This document shows, one piece after another, positions 52,660 to 64,000 of a DNA stretch of 64,000 nucleotides. The first letter of the stretch is position 1; every line of letters begins with the position of its first letter. The notes under the pieces are model-generated. The model worked only from the letters and a program-made list of their open reading frames with translations, was not told the origin of the DNA and searched no databases. The stretch is from Kappaphycus alvarezii (Eukaryota > Rhodophyta > Florideophyceae > Gigartinales > Solieriaceae), in assembly GCA_002205965.3 (NCBI GenBank), contig NADL03000480.1:930001-994000 (forward strand). Direction: 5' to 3'. A program made the translations under genes and the position numbers.

Positions 52660-55600
52660 CATTCAATTAGATCTTAATGTTAATAGGCGGTCAGGCAGTG
52701 TACTCTTGAAATGGCAGATGAGTAAATTATGTAATTACAATTACCAATGACATCTAGAATACTAAACACCCATAAATTCGCAGTACATGGACTGTACAAA
52801 TTCAATACTACGTTGACTACTAATTTCTGAAAATATTAAATAATTGTTACTATTACGGGCCAATTCCAATATCGACGAATGCACGCCGAAAATCACTATC
52901 CAAAAAACAGCTTCATGACTGCTAGATGAAATTTATCGCAAAGATGATACGTAAAGGGCAAAGAAGCACCAATATTGGATTGAAATGTATGGAATGAGAA
53001 AGAATATACAACTTGTGAATTTCAACGCCGAAAATATGTTCTAGTTGCCAAGATTCAGTTAGATACCGACTGGAAGCTCCAAGTTTAGTGACAGCGGTAC
53101 TTTTTAAGTTATCCGAACTGCGAAACCATTTTTCCCAGTTTTTATACCCTAGTTTCTCAGTTAGAGCAGGATTTTCAATACAATCGGCCCACATACTACA
53201 TTGGTTGGAGTTTTCGAGCCAAAAAGAAGCTATTGTGGACCGTCGACCTCAAGTATTGGTAATTTGAGACCGTCTCCAAAACGTTTGCAGTGAAATTCAA
53301 CCAGTCGGATATGCATGAAGGTTAGTGCAATTGGAGTGGTTTCGCTCGTGAAAAGCCGGAATCTTAATCTGTTTACCCTTTGCATGAATACCATCTGAAA
53401 TGTGGAGATAATTTTCGGATATGCGTCTCGATTAGGAAAATTTTGCAGCTTCTGGTGCCTCTGTACAATAAATCTGAGGGAATTTATTTTAGTACCGCCG
53501 ATGTATCTTATCAGAAATTCAACTGTAGATTCAATCTTAAGGAAATGTAGGATGTATGGAGGAGTGAATTAAGATTCAAATTATCTAGAAAGATTTCTCT
53601 ACACCAAAGATAAAGTTCCATGCAACTAACTTGTGGCTAACATCCCGCTACATTCCATTCACCTTGTAGAAAACTTACTCCTTTCCATTGCAGAAGATTT
53701 AGCTTTATTATCATTATATTTTTTTATGTGGAAAGAAAAATTTAAAGGGCTGTGGATAAAAGAGGTAGGCAAAAGTATCTGAAATTCACTTCCAACTCAC
53801 TATTCGCACTTGTTTGCATTTCTACTTGACCTCTTCTGGTCAAAATTGACGAGATAATGTGTAAATCAAAAAAATTAATGACGAAAAGATCATGATAAAT
53901 CAAAAAAAGCACTGCATTTCGCAGTTTTTGGTCTCTATTCCGCCTTCAGTACCAGTTTTCAAAAAATTGAGTTTCTCTTATCGCTCTTTGAAACGTTTTT
54001 AAGAAATTTATGTACCTAATTTCTGAGTGAGGAGGTTTTTGGCATATTAACTCTTCTAAACAGTCATATTTTTCATTTAAAGGAAAATTTTATTATCTAT
54101 ATAACATTTATGGTAGCCACAACTAGTTACTTGATATTAATTGAGCACATTTGGAATGTTCCCGATGCAAAAGAGAAGTTCTTGTGCCCCATGTACGGAA
54201 ATTTATCTAAATTTCGTCTTATATGCACCTCGTTTTGTGTTTATTAAAGCGAAGAGAGGTTTCACGAATTAAAACTATTTGCTGTTTCCCTCACGCATCA
54301 CAGTGGCAAATTACAGCGATTTCATTATCCTTGAAGTTGGACAATCCTCCGGTAAAGTCGTAGTTACATGTTGAAATGGACTTTTAGGTATATATTAACG
54401 CCACGGGCTCGTCTACGTGTAACCATAAATCTCTGCGAAGACGGCAAAAAATATGCGTCAATAGGAGTGGAATCCGTGAATTGGAGCATGTGGCTTTGGT
54501 TCAGAAACTGGAATCGAAAGGGGACAGGGACCTGAATTACACAACTGCACTATATGAGGCACTTTTACTAGTTCGTACTCGTCAAAAAATTTGGAAAGAG
54601 ACAGAAGAGGTTTTGTGCAGTTTCGCGTAAGTTATATCGACAATTGAACACTGGCTTCCGCGAATGGTCTGCGCAGTAAGTTTAACAGTCTCGTTCTCGA
54701 CGCTGACTTATTCATAGTCCGTGGCGAACATGTTGGAGTCATGATAGTACATCGATAGACCTGAGTGAGACATCAAAGATGGCGGAGGAACAGAAGTGAT
54801 TTGGGGAATTCAATACATTCTTGTGGTCATTAATAGAGGAAATGATGGGATCAGCAGTAGGGAAAGGGAAATAAATGCGTAATAGTTCCCATAAAAGAAC
54901 TAAAAAGGCGTCAAGGGCGCAGAAAAGTTACTGCAATTAGATAAAAGTGACACAAATTGGGAAAAACGGAAGATTTGAATTCAGCGAGAGCAATGCGTAA
55001 ATATTTCAGCAGTTTTTGGGAATAAAATGTGTAAAACAGAAGTCTTGAATACCAAAAGGCCCTAGAACCACAAGTAAAAGGTGAATATTTGACGATTGTA
55101 TAGTCGTTGCAGATAATCCTGGGTTACTTTTCCCAATTTCAAGTCACTAATGATGCTTGAAACTGCTTACTAAGAGAACAAATATAATACTGTGTAGATT
55201 GATGAGTTATTAAAAGTGAGAGAATCAGTGTGCTGAAAACTTGACATATAATATTAGGCTCAATTTGTAATGAAAATCATGAATTCATCTACAATTCCAA
55301 TCTAAGTTATTGAGTTTTATGATCGAAATATATCCAACTAGCCTCAATTTCGGGTTTTCTCTGCTCATAGCAGTAGGTATCGTATATGATTCAGTGCGGG
55401 TAATTTCGACGTCATTATCTTGAAATGAACAAATACTAGAGATTTTAGCTCAGAAATTTAGAAAGATTGGATTATTCATTTTTGGATTCTAAGAGTGATT
55501 CTATGAAGGCTTAAAATATGCCCATGATAGATGAGTTAGGCACCGGAGAGGATTTAAATACCATACCAAGTCAATCGCTGGCTTCCTCTTCACTCCCATT

Positions 55601-57519
55601 TCAAGAATTTTTGCAGTCCAGGAGTGCGGAGATAAGCTTTAGGAAAGGAAATAGCGTATCAATTTGTATTAAGATACAAAAAAGGCAGCAACAGAGATAT
55701 TCCTATGCCACAAATGAATAGTAAATTTTATTTCTTCTGTAGTGTATTTAAAGCAAGAGATCTCGTACCTAAAAAACTAAGCTTAATTCTACTTGAGACC
55801 GGATCCTCGCCGGGCTTCGATTCACAGCCTTCTGGACGTAGAAGTTTTCCTCCCTACTTAAAACCATCTACTTTTTACAGTTTGCTCCTTGTGTTTCAGA
55901 TAATCTTGCAAGGAAGAAGGATTATTTTTAAGTCGTCGAGATATCTTGGTTCGGGTAGATTACTTCCTGAAATTTTGATAAGAAGATGAATTATATGTAA
56001 GAATGTTCTGCAGGAAAACAAAAAACGTTCATATTTCTTTTCTAATCTACCACTAAGAAATGAAAAATCAATGTACCTGAAAAACTAGTCAAAAATTGTA
56101 TCTACATTTGAAAATATCCCATTTGCATAGTAATTTTATTTACATGAAGTTAATGGAAAATTTATAGGTCGGATGTGTAAAGTATCTATAATTATTGATA
56201 AAAATCATTACTCATAAAAAAAGAGGAGGCCATTAACTCAGCGGAATAACTGAAGTCTTGCATTTAGGCGATTGGTGCTTCTTTCTCCAGGAGTCTCCGT
56301 TTCCTCCCAAAGCAGTTTATGTATAAAATTATTCACGGACCAAACAAGGGGAGAATTATGTGTTTATTTGTTTATAGAGCGCTGTAAATGGGTGTAAAAA
56401 ATTCTCAGCAGCTTGACATGGGAAGCTCGACGGAAAAGGCAGTATCCAAACAACAAAATTGAAAAATAAATAGGCGAAATGCTACCGATATGGCGCGATT
56501 CTCTTTCGTAAGTAATGGGCCTTGTAATGAAACCAACTTGTCGACTGCTGACCTCTGCTACAAAAGATTCCTCACAACAGTTTCGCAATCGCTATTTAAT
56601 TTTTTATTGACTTACAGAAACTTAGTGCGCAGCAATTCCTTTTTGACTTAATATATTCAAAGAAGCTCTGCCTTTAACGCCCATCTCTTGCTCTAATCAC
56701 TAAGATATAAAAAAGTTTCAGAAAATTCATGGAACTCTTAAGAATTTAGAGCGACCTTTCGGCATTCTGTAGTGCAATGATGGGCCGTGTCTTCAGGAGT
56801 ATACATACGTGTATTGCGTAAGCCTCGTGCGGGATTTTATTACAGTTTTGTGTCGTTCGTGTACGAATTTAGATATTGTATGCCGTAGCAGATGGTGGTA
56901 GTAGATCTTTACGAGTTGTACAGTATGACATAGAAGCGTGTGGAGGGTATTTAGAAACCAATAGAAGATAGAGCACTGTACTGTAGGTGGTGGAACTTAG
57001 CAGGGACTCTACACTTTACCGTAAGTAGTTTACCGTACTTTCGAAAATGAGATAAAAGCGAGCTGCGTAGTTCGTTAACTTTTTTAAATTGAATATAAGA
57101 TTAAAGATGACAAAAAACCAGACGAGGAATCATTACTTGCTTCAGAGGAGAGGTAAATATCCAAGTATCACAGTAGTTCAGTAAAAAAACGGAATAATTT
57201 TTGTTTCAAATAAAACGGAACGTCCTTACACTATTCAAACATGGTTCGCTCTACTCCCTGCCCGGACTTCAAAACACACATCGACTCCCGTTGCTTTAAT
57301 TTACTCTAGAATATCTGCCCATCGGATGAATCCTGGCGTCGTTTTGCCGTGGGAAATACTTGAGACCACAACGTACAACGTGTAAGGGCTTGTATATTTT
57401 AACAAGTGAAAATAGTTCCTCCAATGATTCTCTTGATTCCAATACCCCATAATCAATGAAATACCAATGAGATCCAAACGGGTGTCCACTTTGGAATTCA
57501 GAGGCTCTAACATTAAACA
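52660..57519. other. AT-rich tract, no supported gene
   Basis: Nearly 5 kb with stops in all frames and no ORF above about 95 codons. The ORF at 52922-53194 (minus) and those at 55518-55989 (plus) show no family signature. It is probably old repeat sequence decayed beyond recognition by eye. Confidence 0.5.
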
Positions 57520-58370
57520 TACTGAAACGCCTTTTTTCTCGCGATGGGCGGCCTGTGTATTATGTCGCTTACTGTGCGCCTCAGTTCCACTTGAATACAA
57601 TCTACTTCTCACTGAATTTTACATTTGTGCATTCTCAGTCCTTAAGGGGTGGTATATTACGTGCAAGTTCGTCAGTGCAGCACAAACCTTGAATATTGGA
57701 TCGTAGCAGGCCTCCCTCCACCTTCAACTTCCCCCCATAATTCTCCAAAATGTGTAGAGCTGTCCGAACCATTTCCTTACAGTTAGGCTATCAGGTGAAA
57801 AGTTTTTATTCCTCTCAAGATCCTCATCAATTAAAAAACGATTTTGGGTTTATTCGGAATAATTGCGCATCATGATAGATTTTATCAATTAAAGTTTCCC
57901 AGTATTGAGAGAACTCTCCAGGAATCTCCCTGATATCATCTATGTTGACTTCATCGTTTTTCTTCCGTAATGCGCTTTTCTGGAAAATATACATGTCAGA
58001 CACGCCTCACTGGTGGTGAGCACTGCAATTTTTCGCTTGCGCATTTTTTAAAACAATTAATTCTACTTTAGAGCCATAGAGCTTGCGCTTTCCAGAGAAA
58101 TACTTCTTCCCCTCCTACATTTTCTCTGACAGTCGGTAGCCTCGCTGGAAATTGAAATCCGTAGCGTAACACGCGCATGAATATTACCTGATCCGGATGC
58201 GGGTCTCTAACGATTAACCGCACGGATAAATGAAATCTACTTCTTTTATAAAACATTCGTCTGCGAAATTCCATATACCATCGATATGCTACGAAGTGAT
58301 CTTCTCGAAAGTAGGACTTCTTAAATTGAAAACACGAGCTGAGATATCCCACCGAGTACCACACTTCAGT
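57520..58370 (-). pseudogene. PIF/Harbinger transposase relic
   Basis: Minus-strand readings give YATDFNFQRGYRLSEKM and YFSGKRKLYGSKVEL, then GVSDMYIFQKSAL, matching ATDVTFQQSYRPTG, YFSGKHKLYGYKVEV and SVSDFDIFRNIL of the transposase at 1618-2553. Downstream, VRKWFGQLYTFWRIMGG stands in the place of the catalytic Glu motif ENFFGRMASLW (the Glu is lost), and ALTNLHVIYHPLR in that of PLTNFHIKHNKLH. The protein ends near NSVRSRLYSSGTEAHSKRH. Numerous stops and shifts show that it is an old copy. It proves that the AT-rich tract contains former transposons. Confidence 0.75.
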
Positions 58371-61300
58371 ACGATTAGAGTCGGAATCAATGGTCGAAAG
58401 TGATGAAATAACAGATAAATTTGAATCATAATGTATTTTTTTATTCGTAAAATACAGTGCATAATGTATTGATTTATTTAGTGCAACTCAATCTATTGTA
58501 GCTTGTGTTTACCAATTTAATATCAAATATTGCAATTGATAAGCATTGTGAACACTCACAATTGCTTATATAGTGAAATATTTTACTCCCTCTTACACTT
58601 GTCTTTGTATTTTTAGACAGGTAGTATTCGAAAATTTTCAATTTTTCATCAAAAAACTTTTGATATACATTCGGGATAAGTTTTAAAAAATTTACTTATT
58701 TATTACTTGAGAAGATTTTCTTGTTTTATGATTCTCAAGAAAACTTCTATAGGTTCGCATAATATCTGGAGTGAAAGAAACTCTTGATTCCCTATAATCT
58801 GAGTATCCATAACTGGATTTTCATCAAATTTTGGGGGCGAACCTGGAAGAAAACCAATTCGAAACACAGAATAAAGAAAGAAAGACGTCCAATTTATTAG
58901 CAAATCAGAAAAAGTTTATGAAAATAAGGGTGGTCACATTTTCAAAATTATCCTCATTCCTAAATATTTATTTCCTGTAACCAGCATATAATTAATCTTC
59001 TTTGGGAATAAGCACACTTATGCAGCAATTTACCCCTGTCGTAGTCATTTTTGGTGTAAATTGTGCTAAGATCAAGGCTACTGAACAAGATTTATATATA
59101 GAATCGACACGATCCCTGAGAATTTATGAAACTGTTTGATTTGATTTTCCCCTCAGTTACATCTCTCCTGTAAGTTTCCTTTTATCCTCTTTTTTTTAAT
59201 GCTAAAATTCCTTTTTTTTTCTCTAGGGTACTTTCACTCTTCTTGTTCACTTACAAGCTCAAGATAAAATTTGTTTCCCCTTTTATGTTCATAGATCTCG
59301 TTTCCAAATTTATCTTAAAAAATGATAGCAGAATGTTCCAAAGTAGTACTGCAAACTTTCACACAGCATTCGTGATTGATGCTATTTATTTCTCTATTAT
59401 AAAATTAAAATGAAATTTTCAATACCACGGATCTCACTCTATTATCCATTATCAGATCTTTCATTACTTTTTTCCTTTTCAATTTGCATAAATCTCATGC
59501 CTTTGTGAGATTTAAATCCTTCATTACCGAAAAAAGCTCTTCCCCAATCGAAATTGATGGTGTTATTCGTTAGTCTTTTATAGGTCGTATTATTTTTCAA
59601 TTGGAAAGCTTTCAATGATTTTTGCTCTCAACCTAACAAAAGGCGATAAAATGCTACCTTGTCTCCCTTGATGCTGCTCTTTCAAGGCGGATTAAAAATA
59701 GCGCGGAATATTTAATTTCAGCCAATACTAAATTGCAAACAAAGTCCATCCAGTAAGGATACTTTATTATGAAAAGGAAATCGTAGCAGGTCTGAAGAAA
59801 TATTACAAATATTTAAGCTTTCTCTATATTATTTAGGCTATTTTGCATATTTTCAATGCTTTCTAATATTTATCTATAAAATTAGGACCAAATACCAAGA
59901 CTCAATACTGTATACAAAAAATCAGTCTTTAAGTTCCCCAAAATTTCCTGATATTGATCTTCTTTACAGCTTTTCTGACCACTATATCTTCATTACTTTT
60001 TATTGGTGTATTCTTCAGTTTTGTTTTCAATTTCTGGTATTTTCAGTCAATGATTCTTTTGTGAGAAGTTGGGTTAAATTTTATAACGAAATAGCACCCG
60101 AATTCTGTGTTTTCCTAATCAGCCAAGAAAACATCTGGTGACATAAACCTTTATGAGCACTATCGCGGGAATTTGCGTCAATGTTCTGTACATTTCGTTT
60201 AAAAAACCAAATTGTCTTGTCATAATTTTTGAATAACCAGCAATACACACTCAAAACCCCTTCTTTTAACTTTATTGTGGAAATATTCATATTTTGAGTA
60301 CATTTTTGAAATACATCTCATACAGCAAAGCTAATATTTAAAACTTATAAAAATAATTACTTTCTTTACTTAAATTGGAGGAAAGCTGATAGGAGAAACC
60401 TTAAGTGCCCTGAATAAAATAAATTTCAGTGCATAACTTTATGAAGATAAATTAACTGTGTATAACTGCTTTGATGTTCTCTTTATCTTCCTTACATAAC
60501 ATGATCTGATTTTTATCTCATGATTTTTATTTTTTATCTTTAGAATTTTATTCTCCAACAAACTGTCTCTTTGTAAACAAAATGGTTTTATTATGATACT
60601 ATTGCTGATATACCAAGCTGCTGGGAAGCTAAGTTTTAGTCCGTCCTCATTGTGCACATCATTTACACTTAAAGTGAAAGAAATCTCGACTGAATGCCCT
60701 TATAACTCTTTCCGCTGATTTCATCTCTTATATTCTATCATTTCCGGAGATAGAAGTATATTTTCTCCAACTTAGTACAATTCCTTTCCGTTTCATAAAA
60801 ATATTACCTTCTTCGAACATGAATGGACCTACCAAGCTTTTTCCGTAGTTGTAGAGCTAAATAATCTACTTTTGCATTGATTACCTACACAATATCTTTA
60901 TTTTATAAGCTTCACCAACTACGAGAATATTTAAATACATGTATTATTTTAAACGGTACTTTTTCTGGATTAAATAATTCGATTTTTTTAATTATACATT
61001 CCAATAAGTTGCTTCTTAACTTGATTAAGGAACAAAGTTAAAATTAGTTATCCAACTTGAACAAGATCTTTCTCAACGCAACAGAAACGATTTATTTTTA
61101 TGACTTCGTCGCAGTTTTCACGCATTTATCTATGAAAAATCAATAAAAAGCAAACATTTTAATCCTTTTCTTTCGTTTTTCAACATCTAAAGGACATTTC
61201 AAAACAAGCAAATGTTCAAATTTTGCTTGCTTACACTAATGAATGGGGCATGAAGTGTTAATAACTCTATTCATTTATGTACTTTTCATAATTGCCTTAT

Positions 61301-61880
61301 GAGAGGTCTCATTTACTTCATTGCCAACTAATAAGGGATCGGTTCAGCCAGATGTCTTAGAAACGGGCAAGATTTGATTCCATTTCCACATTTTTGCTCT
61401 TCGTTCTAGACGCTCCTTTTAAAAACTCTTCTTTTCCGTGCAAGCTACTTTTCCATATATACAGAAAATATAATCTCCGTATAATCTTCACAAATGGTCC
61501 TTCAAACAAACTCTAAATGGTAGGGCTCCTAAAAATAATCACCTGATTCGTCCTTCTTATGACTACTACAGTCAAAATTAACGAATTTATTTCGTTAATT
61601 GACCGCAGCGTAAGTTTTAGAAGAGAAAACGGTTAAAATACTAATAATAATATTATTATTTTTTATTGCAGTAATATTTTATTAATATAATGATAACCGT
61701 TTGCTGTTCTCAAAATTGCGCGTCGGTCAATTCAGAGCGATCTGATTTCAAGATCGAATTTGAGAAGGATGCTAAGCCAAAAAAGGGTTTCTACATACTT
61801 TCAGATATAGAAATGATGGAGCTTCGAAAAAGACTAGACGTGATCCAATAGAAAGTGACTTCCATATTCAAAGCAAAAGC
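58371..61880. other. AT-rich tract, no supported gene
   Basis: About 3.5 kb, very AT-rich, with many T and A runs. ORFs are short (at most 72 codons) and look random. No tRNA, repeat array or protein trace was recognised. Confidence 0.5.
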
Positions 61881-64000
61881 CCTTAAGGTGCGCCAATACT
61901 TTCGTAACGAAAATGGAAAGGTGTTTGTGGACTAGTGTGTATAAGAGAGCACTTAATTTGTTTACTGTAAGCAGCGACTACCCCCTGCCGCGCATCTTTG
62001 ATATTTTTGACCAACTTAAAGGATCCAGGTACTTCTCTAAAATAGATATAAGGATGGCCTACCATCAGATCAGACTGGAGAATCTTCAATCCCGCTCACA
62101 TCGTTTCTAACCACAGGGGACACACGAAAATTCATAGGATCCGACCGACGGCAATCTGCTGAGAGAGAGACAGATGGCCCTTACTGAGATAATATGCGAG
62201 GAATACAGGAATATTGAGTAAAGCAATGTAACTTCCGGTGATTGATATAAATTGAAGCACGTGGTTGAGCCAGTGAGCTGAGAATAAGGAGCCGATGAAG
62301 TTCAGCAAGCTGAAAAGTAGCTTCCCGGGAATCAATTTATTGAATTAGCCGAAGACTGGAAGTATATTCAATGTGTCCTTCTTTGGGAATGCTTAGGGAA
62401 AGCCTATCGGAGAAGCGCTGCTGAAAGATAGAAACTTAGGGTTCCACTTCCCATTGACCTAGAACTTCAAAAATTCTTTACTGTCATTTGTACATAATTA
62501 TTTGGTTCATTTCCGTTACGAACATGTGCATGAGACGAAAGGTCCAGGAGCCGAGACAGTCTGCGCCCGGAGCGCTTTGGAATGGAAGGGATCTGAGACC
62601 ATATATCAGCCTCTACGAGGTGGAATGCGGGAGAATGGAAGCCCTTGACTGAGGAGTGGCAGCGGAGATTGGCGGCAGTTTCAATTTTCTACAGCAGTGA
62701 AAGTAGCTGGGGAGGATCGGACCTGACCAACACGATCACAGATTGTATCATCAGCTTTGCAAACGTCTCCTTCTGTGAGGAGCTAAAGGTAACTGCTAAT
62801 TGGGTTAGGTAGGCGACGAAACGAGGACTTAGAGAAGTCAAAAGCTTCCTTTGCCGACTCTGAAAGAAGTTGCCACTCTCCCCACTTGGTGGCACGTATA
62901 TTGGCGGTAACATAAGTAAAAAAAGGGCTGCTACGATTGAGGATCTCCTGGTGACCGCTCTTGCGAGGCATGAGCTTTCTTGAAGCGTAGAGCCGGTATA
63001 TATATTGGAGGAGGAGCTCCGAGTCTAGTCCAGATAGACTAAAGTTTAAGTTGCTCTGCACGAAACAGTGACACTTAGCGCAGAGTATTTGCGGCAGATT
63101 GTTCAAATTGGGCACGGAAATGCCGTTGATAATGTCATTGTGGGGCCAGGGGGCGAATTTCGGGGAAGAGTGCACGGGTGAGACAGCGTTGTGTACTATT
63201 TATTTATTTATTTCGTACTTGTTTCCGAATCTTATGAAGGCTTAATTGGGACGTAAACCAAGGAAAAGGGGGGAAGTGTGTATAGCACTGTCCGAATGAG
63301 CGGTGAGAACCTCAGCAGAGCCCTCTTTTTTAACTGCAGCAGATCCATTTGCTGAAGAGTTGGAGTGCAAATATCAGCTACAGCCTAACCTCCAGCGTCT
63401 TATACTTTCTCGGGCAGGAGGGCTCAACTTCATCGTTAGAGTCACGAGTAGTACTCGGCTCAACATCAAGAAGAGCGCACTCAGCGGAAAATGCGGCAAG
63501 GAAGAGGGCTTCGAGTCGGCATAAATATTTCGCGAAGGAAAGCATCGGGGCCCAGAAAAAAATTCTAGACTCCAATCCCTATATATCAGCAGAAATAAAG
63601 AGGAAAAAAGACCACTACATACGTTTCGAATTTCTTGTACTACCGTTTGTATTGACCAACGCACCAAGAATATTTATAAATCTCACGAACGAAATATTCA
63701 AAGATGTTCTTGATGTACTTTTTATCGTTTGTGTAGGTGACTTCTTATCTTCAGTGACACAAGGAAAGAACAATTGGAACAAATTTCTGCAGTACTAGAG
63801 ATTCTTAGGAGGGAGAATATGTCGCAAAATTGTCAAAATGTGTATTCGTTGTTAAAGAATTCGAGTACCATGCACACTAAATCTGGCAAGAAGTAATCGC
63901 TGTGGTTCGATAAAAGATAGAGGTAGTAACGGAATGGCTATCTGCAAAGAACAGTCAATAGATTAATTCATTCTAAGGACTTCTAAACTGCAATAGAAGT
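61881..64000 (+). pseudogene. Ty3/gypsy reverse transcriptase relic, split by an insertion
   Basis: The plus strand reads SDYPLPRIFDIFDQLKGSRY and FSKIDIRMAYHQIRLENL (RT motif A), then breaks at 62093. At 63573 it resumes with YISAEIKRKKDHYIRFEFLV and LPFVLTNAPRIFINLTNEIF, then FIVCVGDFLSSV, where the polymerase signature (usually YLDDIL) is lost. The last 120 bp still read VVTEWLSAKNSQ, like the VxxWPxPKN segment after RT, so the relic runs past the window end. It is unrelated in detail to the gypsy element at 40.6-47.5 kb. Confidence 0.7.
62094..63572. mobile_element. 1.5-kb insertion in the gypsy relic
   Basis: CAATCCC is found at 62087-62093 and 63573-63579, exactly where the RT reading stops and restarts; with one copy the protein is continuous (LENLQ joined to YISAEIK). 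This supports an insertion with a 7-bp target duplication. The insert carries no recognised gene. Its composition is less AT-rich than the surroundings. Confidence 0.45.

Noticed and set aside
55518..55989. Two overlapping ORFs of 67 and 94 codons in the AT-rich tract
   Set aside because: No recognised motif, no conserved context; compatible with chance.
61330..61400. Possible B-box phrase near GGGCAAGATTTGATTCC
   Set aside because: No A box or stem pairing fits; a chance match in AT-rich DNA.

Overview
The window is nuclear DNA of a eukaryote and is dominated by transposable elements. One gene encodes a mitochondrial EF-Tu with a presequence and a GT-AG intron. The host genes are small, intron-poor and often separated by long repeat-filled stretches. 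One gene (28352-29358) has a zinc-ribbon plus RRM protein behind a Ser/Pro/Arg-rich leader that looks like an organelle, possibly plastid, transit peptide. A compact-gene, transposon-rich alga such as a red alga is my best guess, but this is inference; other intron-poor protists or fungi remain possible. The host genes repeatedly lose frame at single-base indels, mostly in or next to base runs, while the amino-acid sequence stays conserved. That looks more like uncorrected long-read assembly errors than gene decay.

Layout. 1-0.55 kb: 3' ends of two LINE families. 1.6-2.85 kb: a PIF/Harbinger transposase with one in-frame stop. 3.35-8.9 kb: a Ty1/copia element with a 5' LTR and no 3' LTR. 9.1-10.6 kb: a pogo-type transposase relic. 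11.0-13.2 kb: a convergent Myb/SANT-like gene and second PIF/Harbinger transposase. 13.7-20.5 kb: a second Ty1/copia element with both LTRs, followed directly by a further LTR that is split by a Tc1/mariner element (20.7-21.9 kb). 22.2-22.6 kb: a solo LTR of the first copia family with a 5-bp target duplication. 22.7-25.4 kb: LINE fragments and non-coding DNA. 26.4-29.4 kb: two host genes (an RGG/RD-rich protein and the zinc-ribbon/RRM protein). 30.3-35.5 kb: a LINE cluster from two families. 35.8-38.2 kb: convergent host genes for mitochondrial EF-Tu and a pyroglutamyl-peptidase I. 40.6-47.5 kb: a Ty3/gypsy element bounded by LTRs and a CGGCT target duplication. 49.5-51.7 kb: a pogo relic split by a 1-kb insertion. 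52.7-64 kb: an AT-rich tract with almost no ORFs that still holds recognisable relics of PIF/Harbinger and Ty3/gypsy elements.

The most unusual object is inside the Ty3/gypsy element. Between the end of pol and the 3' LTR lies an inverted copy of the element's own 3' end: 3' internal sequence, LTR and exactly 18 nt of primer-binding site. A tandem array of 134/135-bp units, each containing a 14-bp-stem hairpin, sits at the centre of the resulting palindrome of roughly 450-bp arms. The inverted copy ends where plus-strand strong-stop DNA would end, which suggests a reverse-transcription accident followed by tandem expansion at the palindrome centre.

No CRISPR array, rRNA gene, intact tRNA gene or bacterial-type operon was seen.
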